Part shown: positions 34,210-43,653 of the stretch, one piece after another
Numbering within the stretch: position 1 is the stretch's first letter
How the letters are laid out: the number at the start of each line of letters is the position of its first letter
From: Parabacteroides acidifaciens
GTDB taxonomy: Bacteria; Bacteroidota; Bacteroidia; Bacteroidales; Tannerellaceae
DNA length: 61,933 nucleotides
Assembly: GCF_003363715.1 (NCBI RefSeq)
Contig: NZ_QREV01000028.1
Location: 1 to 61,933, forward strand
Direction: 5' to 3'
The notes under the pieces: generated by a model
Told to the model about the DNA's origin: nothing
Databases searched by the model: none
What the model saw: only the letters and a program-made list of their open reading frames with translations
Position numbers and translations under genes: made by a program

Positions 34210-37065
34210 CTATCTAATCCATTCATCAAATGACAAATAAAACTCTTTATTGCCTTGCTTTTCAGGCATTTCTATATCTATTCGTTTGCACTCACCTGGC
34301 AATAGATTAAAATAACCTTCTGACACATACACTGGAAGTAAAGCTTGTCCGGACTCTTTGTCACGCACGTTGACCTTGATTCCTGTTGCTACCAGATCTG
34401 AATTATTCTTTATTTCAGCCTGGATCAATATTCGCTCCTCTGTTTTCTTTACCTTCTTTGATTTTAGCTGCAGTTTAGCTTTCCCTCCTTTTTGCAAAAC
34501 AGAGAAATTTGAAGGAGCAGCAGGATTAACCCAATAATCATTGTAGGAAATGGTATGCCCCTTTTGATCTAACAACTGGGTTCTGACCAATGATAATTCA
34601 TTGATTTCTGATGGAACAAAAACTTCCATACAATCAGTTAATCCATTAGCATCTAAGTTTACCGATATTTTTTTCTCATACAACTTTTGGCCTTTTAAAT
34701 TATATATTTTAAATGATGCTTTTGCGTTCGGAATTTTTCCAAGGGTTGTATTTATGACTTGTAGTTTCCCGTTAACTGAATTCCATTGTACATGTATCGG
34801 CTCACAAGCTTTCTTTGCTCCATAGAATGCCCCGTGAGTTTCATAATCATACGAATATACCTGCCAAATAACACTCGGCCATGCCGGGTGACTCATCCAT
34901 AACAATAATCCACTGGCATAATTCCACATCTTCTGGTTCCAAGTTTCAAACATATTACGATACAGATTATAATTAATAAACTGAGCTCGCGAGCAAAACT
35001 CATCCGCACTACGAGATGGAGCCATTCCTAATTTTTCCACATCGCGGATATAATTTTTCCAATCAAAACTTTCATAATGTAAATCATGATAATACCAAAC
35101 ATCTCCAATCGGCCAAAGATCTTCTTCCGGTATAAATTTACGAAGAGTTTCCACTGTTGGAACAGAAGGTGCTCCCAATTCCGTACTGAAACCATTCGCT
35201 CTTTCAGTCAAATATTCCAATTGATTGTCAATATAATGCCAAGGACCACTTGGACAAAGATTTAAACATCTTGAATTCCCGTGAAAATGTCGGGTCCCAT
35301 CCACCGTATTAACTATTTCTTGAAAACCATCTTCCAATATATCTGGTGCATACCCTTCATTACGTGGACACCATATGGCGATAGAAGGATGATTACGAAA
35401 ACGCAAAACAATATCCCGAGCATTCGAAAGAAATAGTTCATCGTCCAATGGTTCCAAATTATACCCTTGAGTTGAAAGGGAAAAATCATTCCATACAAGC
35501 AAGCCGTATTCATCACAGAGAGTATAAAATAGTTCCTCCGTCGACTCTCCGGTCCAATTTCGAATCATTGTAAAATTAGCATCCTTATGCAAACGGAAAT
35601 AAGGCTCAAGCCTCTCACGGGTCACACGTTTCATCCCATCATCCATACCCCAATTTCCACCACGACAAAAGATCGGTTTTCCATTTACACAAATAGTCAA
35701 GAATGGATTTTCCGACTGATTCACTTCTTCCTGCAAATACCGTATAGTTCCATCTGCTAATGTTGGAATAACTACTTGTGGAAAAGCAGGATTTTCTATT
35801 GCAATTCGTTTTTTATAATTAAACAAAGTTTTTCCCTTCTCTTCTACATCCGTAGGACTATATTGGAAGCGCACATTTCTCTTGTCTGGAGTTTGCGCCA
35901 TAAGTTTATAAGAAAGTTCACGAATCCCAAAACGAATATTTTTTGTTTGTAAAGCCTGATTGTCCCGTATTACAGTCAAATTCAACTTATACAAAGCTTG
36001 TGCTCCATAACCATTCGGCCACCATAAAGCAGGGTTTTGAAAACGTAGTTGTTCAAACTTTTCCGATGTAAAACATACTTCTTTCCGCTCTAACGGGTTC
36101 AACGCTACTTTCTGTGAAAATGAAACATTTCCGATCTTCCCATTTACGAAGAAAATTTGTTCTTCTGTAGTATTATTCACCAAGGGTATCTTTATCGTGA
36201 TATCCGCATAAGTAGTATCAGGTAAAGGTAAGTCCGTTATAACCTGAGGATCTTCCATAATAACATCACCTACTCGCATCAATCTAACATCTTGCCAAAT
36301 ACCAATATTTCGATCTCGGATACCTGGTATCCAATCCCATCCTTCCGAAGATATAAAAGTTGGTCCATCCAAGCAAAGAGCCCCCCCGTTTCCGCCAAAC
36401 CATTCCTTCGTTTCCTCAAAAGGAATACCTGGATTATTAGGCGGAAAAACATGAATAGCCAATGTATTTAAGCCTTGTTTATCCAATAAATCAGTAACAG
36501 GAAATATTCCTCTTTTAAAAGCACCATTTATAGTTCCTAAACGGCTACCATTTAACCAAACATCTGCTTTATAATTAATACCATTCAATAATATCCGATA
36601 GTCTGAATCATTATTATCTTGAGGAACAGCAAAAGAAATCCGATACCACCAGTCCATACGGCAAAGCGTATCCGGTATAAGCAAATTATTCAATCCATAA
36701 TAAGGATCCGGATATACGGATTGCTCCACTAAAGTTGTCAAGACCGTACCCGGTACAACTGCATTATACCATTCAGATGCATTGGTTTGAATATCCCATA
36801 AAGACATTCCCCTTCCAGCCAACTTATACCCTTCGATCATTTCCCAGCCACCGGACAACAAAAAGTTTCCGTCATCATCCAAACTCAGTTTTCCGGAAAC
36901 GGATTGATAAGCCTTCCGTTTCAAAATATCCTGAGTTGATTTTGAACGTGGGAGTTCATTTACCGGCTGTCTGACAGTCCGCCCAAAATTCAATTTATTT
37001 TGTCCTATAGCTTGTCCCCCTATTAATAAAAAGGTAAACAAACTAAACCAATATACCTTTGTCAT
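34210..37065 (-). CDS. Glycoside hydrolase family 2, beta-mannosidase-like
   Basis: A 951-aa exported enzyme (signal about 1-21, ending AIGQ). Sugar-binding and Ig-like domains (YRILLNGINYKADVWLNGSRLG, then beta regions to about 430) precede the TIM barrel. The acid/base Glu is in CPRNEGYAP and the nucleophile Glu in STELGAPS. The RNEG sequence in place of the usual GNNE puts it nearer to exo-beta-mannosidase/exo-glucosaminidase-type GH2 enzymes than to LacZ. Together with the mannose-6-P isomerase this favours release of beta-linked mannose, but the substrate is not proven. It is 4 bp after the SGNH esterase gene. Confidence 0.88.
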   Translation of the reverse strand: MTKVYWFSLFTFLLIGGQAIGQNKLNFGRTVRQPVNELPRSKSTQDILKRKAYQSVSGKLSLDDDGNFLLSGGWEMIEGYKLAGRGMSLWDIQTNASEWYNAVVPGTVLTTLVEQSVYPDPYYGLNNLLIPDTLCRMDWWYRISFAVPQDNNDSDYRILLNGINYKADVWLNGSRLGTINGAFKRGIFPVTDLLDKQGLNTLAIHVFPPNNPGIPFEETKEWFGGNGGALCLDGPTFISSEGWDWIPGIRDRNIGIWQDVRLMRVGDVIMEDPQVITDLPLPDTTYADITIKIPLVNNTTEEQIFFVNGKIGNVSFSQKVALNPLERKEVCFTSEKFEQLRFQNPALWWPNGYGAQALYKLNLTVIRDNQALQTKNIRFGIRELSYKLMAQTPDKRNVRFQYSPTDVEEKGKTLFNYKKRIAIENPAFPQVVIPTLADGTIRYLQEEVNQSENPFLTICVNGKPIFCRGGNWGMDDGMKRVTRERLEPYFRLHKDANFTMIRNWTGESTEELFYTLCDEYGLLVWNDFSLSTQGYNLEPLDDELFLSNARDIVLRFRNHPSIAIWCPRNEGYAPDILEDGFQEIVNTVDGTRHFHGNSRCLNLCPSGPWHYIDNQLEYLTERANGFSTELGAPSVPTVETLRKFIPEEDLWPIGDVWYYHDLHYESFDWKNYIRDVEKLGMAPSRSADEFCSRAQFINYNLYRNMFETWNQKMWNYASGLLLWMSHPAWPSVIWQVYSYDYETHGAFYGAKKACEPIHVQWNSVNGKLQVINTTLGKIPNAKASFKIYNLKGQKLYEKKISVNLDANGLTDCMEVFVPSEINELSLVRTQLLDQKGHTISYNDYWVNPAAPSNFSVLQKGGKAKLQLKSKKVKKTEERILIQAEIKNNSDLVATGIKVNVRDKESGQALLPVYVSEGYFNLLPGECKRIDIEMPEKQGNKEFYLSFDEWIR

Positions 37066-37069
37066 ATTA

Positions 37070-37741
37070 TTAATTTATTTTTTTCAATAGCTTATCTTCC
37101 ATCACCTCTTTAAAAAGAAGATAAGCATCAGGAGTTATATGAATCTGATCATCCATAAAATATTTCATAATAGGACGATCATTTTTATCTACAAACTTAT
37201 CCCATACACTTACGAAGTCTATATAATCATATAATGCAGCATACTCTCTCATAAGATTATTAGCTTCCTTATATTTATCAAAAGATTTCACCCGTGCCGG
37301 ACAAGGCTTAATAGAGACAAGTAATATCTGACATTTAGGATAATGATAATGGATAAGGCGACTCATACAAATTACATCTTCCATAAACTGCACTGGGGTT
37401 GTCGACGTTTCATTCAAGTCATTATCGCCCTCGTAAATAACAATCTGTCTGGGACTAAATGGTTTGACAATTTCATCAAAAAAATATATTTGATCACACA
37501 TCATAGAGCCTCCAAAGGCTCTGTTCACAACAACAGAATTTGGAAAGTATTTCTGCGTATCTCCCCATCTTGTAAAAGTGGAACTTCCTATAAATAAAAC
37601 ACAACCTTGTTTAATCCCCTCTTTACTATTTTTATCTCTTAACTCCTGAATCTTTTCTTCCCATTGTGCCGCTCTTTCATATTGAGCAGAAAGATAAAAA
37701 CAATGACAAAGTAAAATACAAAACAGAACTATCCTTTTCAT
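37070..37741 (-). CDS. SGNH/GDSL-family esterase
   Basis: A 223-aa exported hydrolase (signal about 1-19). The blocks are FIGSSTFTRW (catalytic Ser), NRAFGGS (oxyanion Gly), YEGDNDLNE (oxyanion Asn) and DDQIHITPDAY (catalytic Asp and His). In a polysaccharide locus such enzymes usually remove acetyl groups, e.g. from acetylated mannan, so that the GH2 and GH5 enzymes can act. Separated from the lipoprotein gene upstream by a strong hairpin (37784-37821). Confidence 0.88.
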   Translation of the reverse strand: MKRIVLFCILLCHCFYLSAQYERAAQWEEKIQELRDKNSKEGIKQGCVLFIGSSTFTRWGDTQKYFPNSVVVNRAFGGSMMCDQIYFFDEIVKPFSPRQIVIYEGDNDLNETSTTPVQFMEDVICMSRLIHYHYPKCQILLVSIKPCPARVKSFDKYKEANNLMREYAALYDYIDFVSVWDKFVDKNDRPIMKYFMDDQIHITPDAYLLFKEVMEDKLLKKIN

Positions 37742-37783
37742 GCTACAAAACAGTTTACCGATTCCACACCAGATTTCAAATAT

Positions 37784-37821
37784 AAGCCGGGAACCAAAAT
37801 TAATCCTCTTATTCCCGGCTT
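37784..37821 (-). terminator. Intra-operon hairpin, partial terminator or processing site
   Basis: AAGCCGGGAA (37784-37793) and TTCCCGGCTT (37812-37821) are exact complements around an 18-nt loop. On the minus strand TATATTT follows, a weak T-run. Lying between the SusCD/lipoprotein genes and the enzyme genes, it could lower enzyme expression relative to the surface proteins. Confidence 0.6.
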
Positions 37822-37832
37822 ACTCCTCCTCC

Positions 37833-38666
37833 TTACTTTTTCACTTTAAAACACCAAAACCAAGCCTCCCATCCATTATTTAAAACATGAGCCAATACCA
37901 TTTTATCTTCTGTCAGTTTCAATATATCAAATTCATGGACAGTTTTTCCTCCTTCATTAGGAGAAACTCCTTTCAGCACAGTACCGTCAATAATTGTTAA
38001 TGTACCAATAGACCAAGGTGTTCCATCCGCCATTAGTTTCTGTTTGGTCATATCAAATTGAAAACTACCTCTCTCTACCACCTGTCCAGTTTGACTTATT
38101 TTAGTAAAATTAGCCGCCCCATTCAAGTCAAAAAGCATAACTCCATCCTTTCCGACTTCTGGATCCTGCTCGTCCATATCACCAGCTTTGATCGTAGCCC
38201 AAGCGGGAGCTGTATTTCCCGGGTATCCGCCATTTCCCCAAACAACATCATCCGGACTGGTATAATCCCACATCCAGGTTTTACCGTTCCTATCAGTACC
38301 AGCAAAAAGAGCCCATTCATCTTCTATCGGATACAAAATTTTATCAATTATCACCTTTCGACTAGTAGAAACAGTTCCTCCAGAACAAATTCCAGTAAAG
38401 ACGATTTCCTTTTCCCCTAAAAACGGGACTAATACGGTGTCTTGCTGACGAACGGAAATTCCCGAACCATAATTCCAATGAGATCCAATCATTGGAGTTC
38501 TATTTATCATTACGATTTTATTTCCACCTTCTGTAAGTGGGTAAACATCCAAATTCAATTCACTTTCAGCAATAGTACTTCCTTGTTTATGCTCTTCTTC
38601 TATCGGATTACAGGACAATTGAAATATTGCCAATAACGAAAAAAGAGCTATTATTATCCTTTTCAT
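37833..38666 (-). CDS. Surface lipoprotein in the SusE/SusF position
   Basis: A 277-aa lipoprotein (signal ending LSC, cysteine near 19). An Ig/PKD-like N-terminal half includes VVPFLGEKEIVFTGICSGG. The C-terminal half is lipocalin-like (GSFQFDMTKQKLMADG..WSIGTLTI..). It contains many Trp (WMWDYTSPDDVVWGNGG, WEAWFWCFKVKK), fitting sugar binding. Its position straight after SusD (22-bp gap) suggests an outer-membrane glycan-binding protein. Not a recognised SusE/F by sequence. Confidence 0.78.
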   Translation of the reverse strand: MKRIIIALFSLLAIFQLSCNPIEEEHKQGSTIAESELNLDVYPLTEGGNKIVMINRTPMIGSHWNYGSGISVRQQDTVLVPFLGEKEIVFTGICSGGTVSTSRKVIIDKILYPIEDEWALFAGTDRNGKTWMWDYTSPDDVVWGNGGYPGNTAPAWATIKAGDMDEQDPEVGKDGVMLFDLNGAANFTKISQTGQVVERGSFQFDMTKQKLMADGTPWSIGTLTIIDGTVLKGVSPNEGGKTVHEFDILKLTEDKMVLAHVLNNGWEAWFWCFKVKK

Positions 38667-38688
38667 ATAAATTCATTTAACTAATTAA

Positions 38689-40383
38689 TTAATACAAAGC
38701 TTCATTTCCCCAGCCCGGAGTTTGCTCAAGTACCCCTGCAGATAAATCAATCTGAGTTTTAGGAATCGGCATAAATCCACCTGTTTCCTGAAGACGCTGT
38801 ACCAGATTCCCCATATTCATGACATCATCCACACCATTATTTTTCACTTTCACTCCATTTTGCTTTCCAAGAGCTTCTGCCGCAATCCCCCAGCGGAGTA
38901 AATCATAATAACGGACACCTTCAAAAGCAAGTTCCCAGCGACGTTCATCCTGCAAAGCCTTATCCGTATAAACTGCCAAAGGGGCTAAACCTGCACGCTC
39001 ACGCACCCGATTCAGGTAACTTACATCTTTTTTTAATTCCGCCATCATCAATAAGACATCTGCGTAACGAATAATCACTTGATCCTGTGTATTATCAATT
39101 TGAAAATCTGGGGTACGTCCATATAATACACAACTATAATTTACGCAAGCTGTTGTGCCATCCGATTTTGCCTGATGGGCATTGATCGCTATATATTTTT
39201 TCTGCCAATAACCTGTTTCCTGAATTTGCATACTGGCTCCCCAAGTATAACTTTTGATATTTTCATCCGGATTATTTACATCCAGAATAGATGCTGTACG
39301 TCTAAAATCATTCGGTTCACTCGCTTCCCAATCTTCGATCAAACTCGTACTTACAGTACCGGCCCCCCAACCTTGTCCAAATGGAAAAATATTTTCATAA
39401 TCAGGCTGTTCACGAATAGAAAAATAAAGCACTGGCTGATTACTATAATAGATACTAGTCGAATGGTTACCCATTGCAGAATATTTAATCGCAAAAATTG
39501 TTTCATTATTCTGATCATCACCGACCCAGTTCAAATTATTATCTACAGCAAACTTATAATCAGGAGCCGTAGCCGAATTCGCATAAGGCCATAAATTACC
39601 GAAATTAGATACCAGCCCATGACCACTATTATTAATACAATCATCCAGCCAATTAATTACCTCTTGCTTTGTAACAGAACCTCCGTCAGGTAAAGGCAAT
39701 ACATCCTGCTTATAATACCCTGTGTAGAATAAATAAACACGTGCCAACAATGATTCGGCAGCCCATTTGGTTGCATGCCCCAACTGACCGTCTTTTGCTT
39801 CATACCTTCTATTCGGTAAAGTTTGAATCGCATATATTAAATCATCTGCTATCTGGGCATACAAGTCTTTTACTTCAGCTCTTGGATTATTAACCGCCTC
39901 TGTTGTTAGTACTAATGGAACCGTTCCAAACATTCGACACAGGTCAAAATAAAAGTAAGCACGTAAAAATCGAGCTTCTGCAGCAATCTGATCTTTCAAT
40001 TCTGGCTTTTCCCATGTTTTTACAACATCAAGAGTTTCCAACAACATATTAGCTCGAAAAATACCTTGATACATTTTTTTCCAAAAATCAGGAAACATAT
40101 CATCATTTATCTTCTTCAATTGATCAATGGCCCCCCAACTTCGGTCCACTAATGTTCCACCTCCCAAACGATCATCAGACAATAATTCAGATACCAGAAA
40201 AGTACACTGATTAACATTCACAGACGGTAATACTGTATACACCCCGGTCAGCGCATCTAATGCATCCTGTGAAGTCTCCGGAAAATTAGAAGTGTCTTTC
40301 TTTACTAAATTGTCTGAATCTAGAAAAGAGTCACAACCTGTAATAAAAGAAACGAGTAATATAAGAAATGCTATTTTTTTCAT
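38689..40383 (-). CDS. SusD/RagB-family glycan-binding lipoprotein
   Basis: A 564-aa outer-membrane lipoprotein (signal ending ITGC, then DSFLDS). Family features: early LDALTGVYTVLP, AEARFLRAYFYFDLCRMFG at about 140-155, then RYADVLLMMAELK and LAFEGVRYYDLLRWG near the end. It binds the glycan and lids the SusC transporter encoded 12 bp upstream. No glycan can be named from sequence. Confidence 0.96.
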   Translation of the reverse strand: MKKIAFLILLVSFITGCDSFLDSDNLVKKDTSNFPETSQDALDALTGVYTVLPSVNVNQCTFLVSELLSDDRLGGGTLVDRSWGAIDQLKKINDDMFPDFWKKMYQGIFRANMLLETLDVVKTWEKPELKDQIAAEARFLRAYFYFDLCRMFGTVPLVLTTEAVNNPRAEVKDLYAQIADDLIYAIQTLPNRRYEAKDGQLGHATKWAAESLLARVYLFYTGYYKQDVLPLPDGGSVTKQEVINWLDDCINNSGHGLVSNFGNLWPYANSATAPDYKFAVDNNLNWVGDDQNNETIFAIKYSAMGNHSTSIYYSNQPVLYFSIREQPDYENIFPFGQGWGAGTVSTSLIEDWEASEPNDFRRTASILDVNNPDENIKSYTWGASMQIQETGYWQKKYIAINAHQAKSDGTTACVNYSCVLYGRTPDFQIDNTQDQVIIRYADVLLMMAELKKDVSYLNRVRERAGLAPLAVYTDKALQDERRWELAFEGVRYYDLLRWGIAAEALGKQNGVKVKNNGVDDVMNMGNLVQRLQETGGFMPIPKTQIDLSAGVLEQTPGWGNEALY

Positions 40384-40395
40384 ATTTCAAATCTA

Positions 40396-43300
40396 TTAGA
40401 ATTTTAAATTAACACCTACCATATATGTTCTTGGACTCGGATAAAAACCGACATCTATGCCGGAAACCCAGCTCTTGTCGGCCCCATATCCAATCTCAGG
40501 ATCCATACCCGAATATTTAGTAAAAGTTACCAGATTCTGGGCTGTAACATATAGTCTGGCCTGCCCCAATGGAATACGTGGAAATAATTTTTTAAAATCA
40601 TATCCTAATGTGACATTCTGAATACGGAAATAGTCACCGTCTTCTATAAATATGTCAGAAATATATAACCAATTTGTATTTGTTCCAGACGCTACTCGAG
40701 GTAAGCGGTTAGAGGTCCCCTCACCATGCCAACGTCCCAAAATATCAGTGGTATAATTTTCCTTCGGTTGATCGGCAAATGACCGGTACGACTTGGCAAT
40801 CTGATTGCCTAATACAGCATTAGTTGTTATTCCCAGATCAAATCCTTTATAACCTAAATTAAAAGTAAGCCCCATTATTACATCAGGATGAGGATTACCA
40901 ATCATACATTTATCATTATCATCAATTACACCGTCTTTATTAGTATCCGCAAAGATCAAATCGCCAGGAGCTGTCCCGGAAAGCTTGGCACCGGAATACT
41001 CCGCTATTTGCTTTTCACTCTGAAAAACACCTAAAGTTTTGTATCCATAAAAATAACCGATAGGATATCCCTCTTGTGCGCGATACATTTCAGTAGTGCC
41101 TTCACTCAAAATATTAGGGCTACCATGAATAATACCTTCTGAATTAGCAATACGGGTTACCTCGTTTTTATTATGAGATAAATTCAAATTTACTCCATAA
41201 GTAAAATCACCTACATGATCATTCCAATTCAAAGCCATTTCAATCCCCTGGTTCCGAACATCCCCACCATTTATATATGGAGCACTTGTTCCATAGGAAT
41301 CCAGAATTGGAGCCTGTACAAGCCAATCCTTAGTTGTCTTCAAATAATAATCGAAAGAGAGCCCCAAACGGCCACCAAAGAAACGAGCATCCAAACCTAA
41401 GTCCAATTGTTCGGAAGTTTCCCAAGTAACATCTTTATTAGGTAGAATATCAGGATATGCACCAGAAGAAATCGTTTGCTTATCCGGGCCGAAGAAATAA
41501 TTAGATTTCAAAAATGAGATCGTCGCCAGATACTGGAACGGATCAATATCTTGATTACCATTTTGTCCCCAACTGGCACGAATTTTAAGAAGATCAAGAT
41601 AATTCTTTGTCGACTCCATAAAAGCTTCATTACTCATAATCCAACCTGCAGAAATTGAAGGAAAATATCCCCAGCGATTTCCTTTTGCAAAATTAGAAGA
41701 ACCGTCAGCCCGCATTACCAAAGTCAACAAATAAGTTTCTTTATAATCATAATTTACACGTCCAAAGAAAGATGCAATACTCCTTTTCTGTAAAATCTTA
41801 TTTTTCATATAGGGAGATCCACCTACGGTTGTTTTATCGGCATAGATAACAGTTGTATTATTCAGATATGCATGTTCAAAATCATTAAAAATTGAATTCA
41901 CATTACTGGCGGACAAATTATCCCCTAAACCGCTTCTTTCCATTGACTGACCGATTATTGCACTAAAATTATGATCGTTATTTATTTTAAAATCATAACT
42001 AATCGTATTTTCCCAAAGCCATCCGGAACTGATATACATCTGTTGAGTCACTTCATTCTCCTTATTATATACGTTAGAAGCCAATTCATAAACCGGCTCA
42101 AAACTACGATAAGCATTCGCTTCCATCGTCAAGCCAAAGCTACTTTTAATTTTCAAGTTTTTAACTGGTTGCAAGGTTACATATGCATTAGCCTTGATAT
42201 TATGCTTTTTTGTCAAATTTTGACCGTGTGCATACTCCATCAGTGCTATAGGATTTTCACCTGTCGGATCCCAAGCCAATGCATAATGATAATCACCGTT
42301 TTCGTCATACATCGGAAGGAATGGATTTGCTTTCAACGCACCATTAATATCATTCTGGTACTGGTTACCGATTGATATGCCTGATTTTTCACTATATGAA
42401 TAAGTTAAATTTTCACCAAACTTAATCACATCAAAATCATTATTTTTTAACAATGTATGTTCCGTATTCAGACGAAATGTATAACGGTCATATTTAGGCT
42501 GCACAGGTTTGCCCAAAATACCTTCTTGTGAAGTATACGAAATACCCATAGAATAAACAGACTGTTCGCTACCTCCAGTGATATTCAATGCATGATTTTG
42601 AATCGGTGCATTTTCATTTCTCATGGCATCCAACCAGTTTGTTCCTTTATTCGTCCCATTCGAATAACTTTCCCAATTAGGAACCAAAGAACTAAAATCA
42701 TAAGCAGGCAGACCATCCATCAGCCGACCTTCATTCTGTATCATGGCGTATTCCTGGGCATTTAGCGTCGGAGCCATTTTATACACGTTTTGAACGCCAA
42801 AATATCCATCATAAGAAATAGAAGCCTTTCCCGCTTTCCCCTGTTTTGTGGTAACCAACACGACACCATTTGCGGCACGTGAACCATAAATAGCAGCCGA
42901 AGCAGCATCTTTCAGCACATCAACAGACTCAATATCAGCTGGATTCAAATTATTAATATCTGCACCCGTCACGCCATCTATAATATACAATGGGCCCGAA
43001 GAGCCAGTAGTACCCAACCCTCGTATCGTCACACTATAGCCTTCTCCCGGCATACCGGATGATTGAGTAATATTCACACCCGGAGTTTGACTTTGTAAAG
43101 CACCTAAAGCACTTACTGTATTCAATTTTTGGATATCATCGCCTTTCACCTGTACGGTAGCACCAGTCACCAGCTTTTTTTTCTGAATGCCATACCCTAT
43201 TACCACCACTTCTTCCAAAGCCTGCGAATCTTCTTTCAACGCTACTTGATAAACGGCTATATTAGGTTTAACAGTCAGAAGTTGTTCCTGATATCCAATA

Positions 43301-43542
43301 TACGAAATTTGTAAAACACTCCCATCCGGAACAGTTAAAGTAAATTTCCCGTCCAGATCTGTAACTACACCATTTGTAGTTCCTTTCTGAACTACATTTA
43401 CACCAATCAAAGGCTCATTATCAACCTCTGAAACAACAATTCCGGAAATAGTTCTTCCCGTTTGAGCTTCTGCGATCAAGTTTCCTAAAAGCAGAAAAAC
43501 GGAAATGAAAACCAGATAAAAAGTTCTATTCTTCTTCTCCAT
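40396..43542 (-). CDS. SusC/RagA-family TonB-dependent transporter
   Basis: A 1048-aa outer-membrane transporter. After the signal (about 1-27) comes a carboxypeptidase-D-like domain (ISGIVVSEVDNEPLIGVNVVQ). The TonB-box region is LEEVVVIGYG (about 110-120), then the plug (LYIIDGVTGADINNLNPADI, AAIYGSRAANGVVLVTTK) and a 22-strand barrel ending in MVGVNLKF. It imports the oligosaccharides bound by SusD. It lies 111 bp after the GH5-like gene. Confidence 0.97.
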   Translation of the reverse strand: MEKKNRTFYLVFISVFLLLGNLIAEAQTGRTISGIVVSEVDNEPLIGVNVVQKGTTNGVVTDLDGKFTLTVPDGSVLQISYIGYQEQLLTVKPNIAVYQVALKEDSQALEEVVVIGYGIQKKKLVTGATVQVKGDDIQKLNTVSALGALQSQTPGVNITQSSGMPGEGYSVTIRGLGTTGSSGPLYIIDGVTGADINNLNPADIESVDVLKDAASAAIYGSRAANGVVLVTTKQGKAGKASISYDGYFGVQNVYKMAPTLNAQEYAMIQNEGRLMDGLPAYDFSSLVPNWESYSNGTNKGTNWLDAMRNENAPIQNHALNITGGSEQSVYSMGISYTSQEGILGKPVQPKYDRYTFRLNTEHTLLKNNDFDVIKFGENLTYSYSEKSGISIGNQYQNDINGALKANPFLPMYDENGDYHYALAWDPTGENPIALMEYAHGQNLTKKHNIKANAYVTLQPVKNLKIKSSFGLTMEANAYRSFEPVYELASNVYNKENEVTQQMYISSGWLWENTISYDFKINNDHNFSAIIGQSMERSGLGDNLSASNVNSIFNDFEHAYLNNTTVIYADKTTVGGSPYMKNKILQKRSIASFFGRVNYDYKETYLLTLVMRADGSSNFAKGNRWGYFPSISAGWIMSNEAFMESTKNYLDLLKIRASWGQNGNQDIDPFQYLATISFLKSNYFFGPDKQTISSGAYPDILPNKDVTWETSEQLDLGLDARFFGGRLGLSFDYYLKTTKDWLVQAPILDSYGTSAPYINGGDVRNQGIEMALNWNDHVGDFTYGVNLNLSHNKNEVTRIANSEGIIHGSPNILSEGTTEMYRAQEGYPIGYFYGYKTLGVFQSEKQIAEYSGAKLSGTAPGDLIFADTNKDGVIDDNDKCMIGNPHPDVIMGLTFNLGYKGFDLGITTNAVLGNQIAKSYRSFADQPKENYTTDILGRWHGEGTSNRLPRVASGTNTNWLYISDIFIEDGDYFRIQNVTLGYDFKKLFPRIPLGQARLYVTAQNLVTFTKYSGMDPEIGYGADKSWVSGIDVGFYPSPRTYMVGVNLKF

Positions 43543-43594
43543 AAAAGAATCGATTTAATTGATTAATCATTATTAAAAAAATGCAACATCCCCA

Positions 43595-43616
43595 GCAAAG
43601 ACAAAAACGTCCTTGC
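43595..43616 (-). promoter_or_regulatory. Inverted repeat upstream of susC
   Basis: GCAAAGAC (43595-43602) and GTCCTTGC (43609-43616) form an imperfect inverted repeat around a 6-nt spacer in the 111-bp gap between the GH5-like gene and susC. Possibly an mRNA hairpin. Confidence 0.4.
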
Positions 43617-43653
43617 CTATATATTTTTATTTGAGACTTTTGAAGATTGAAAT

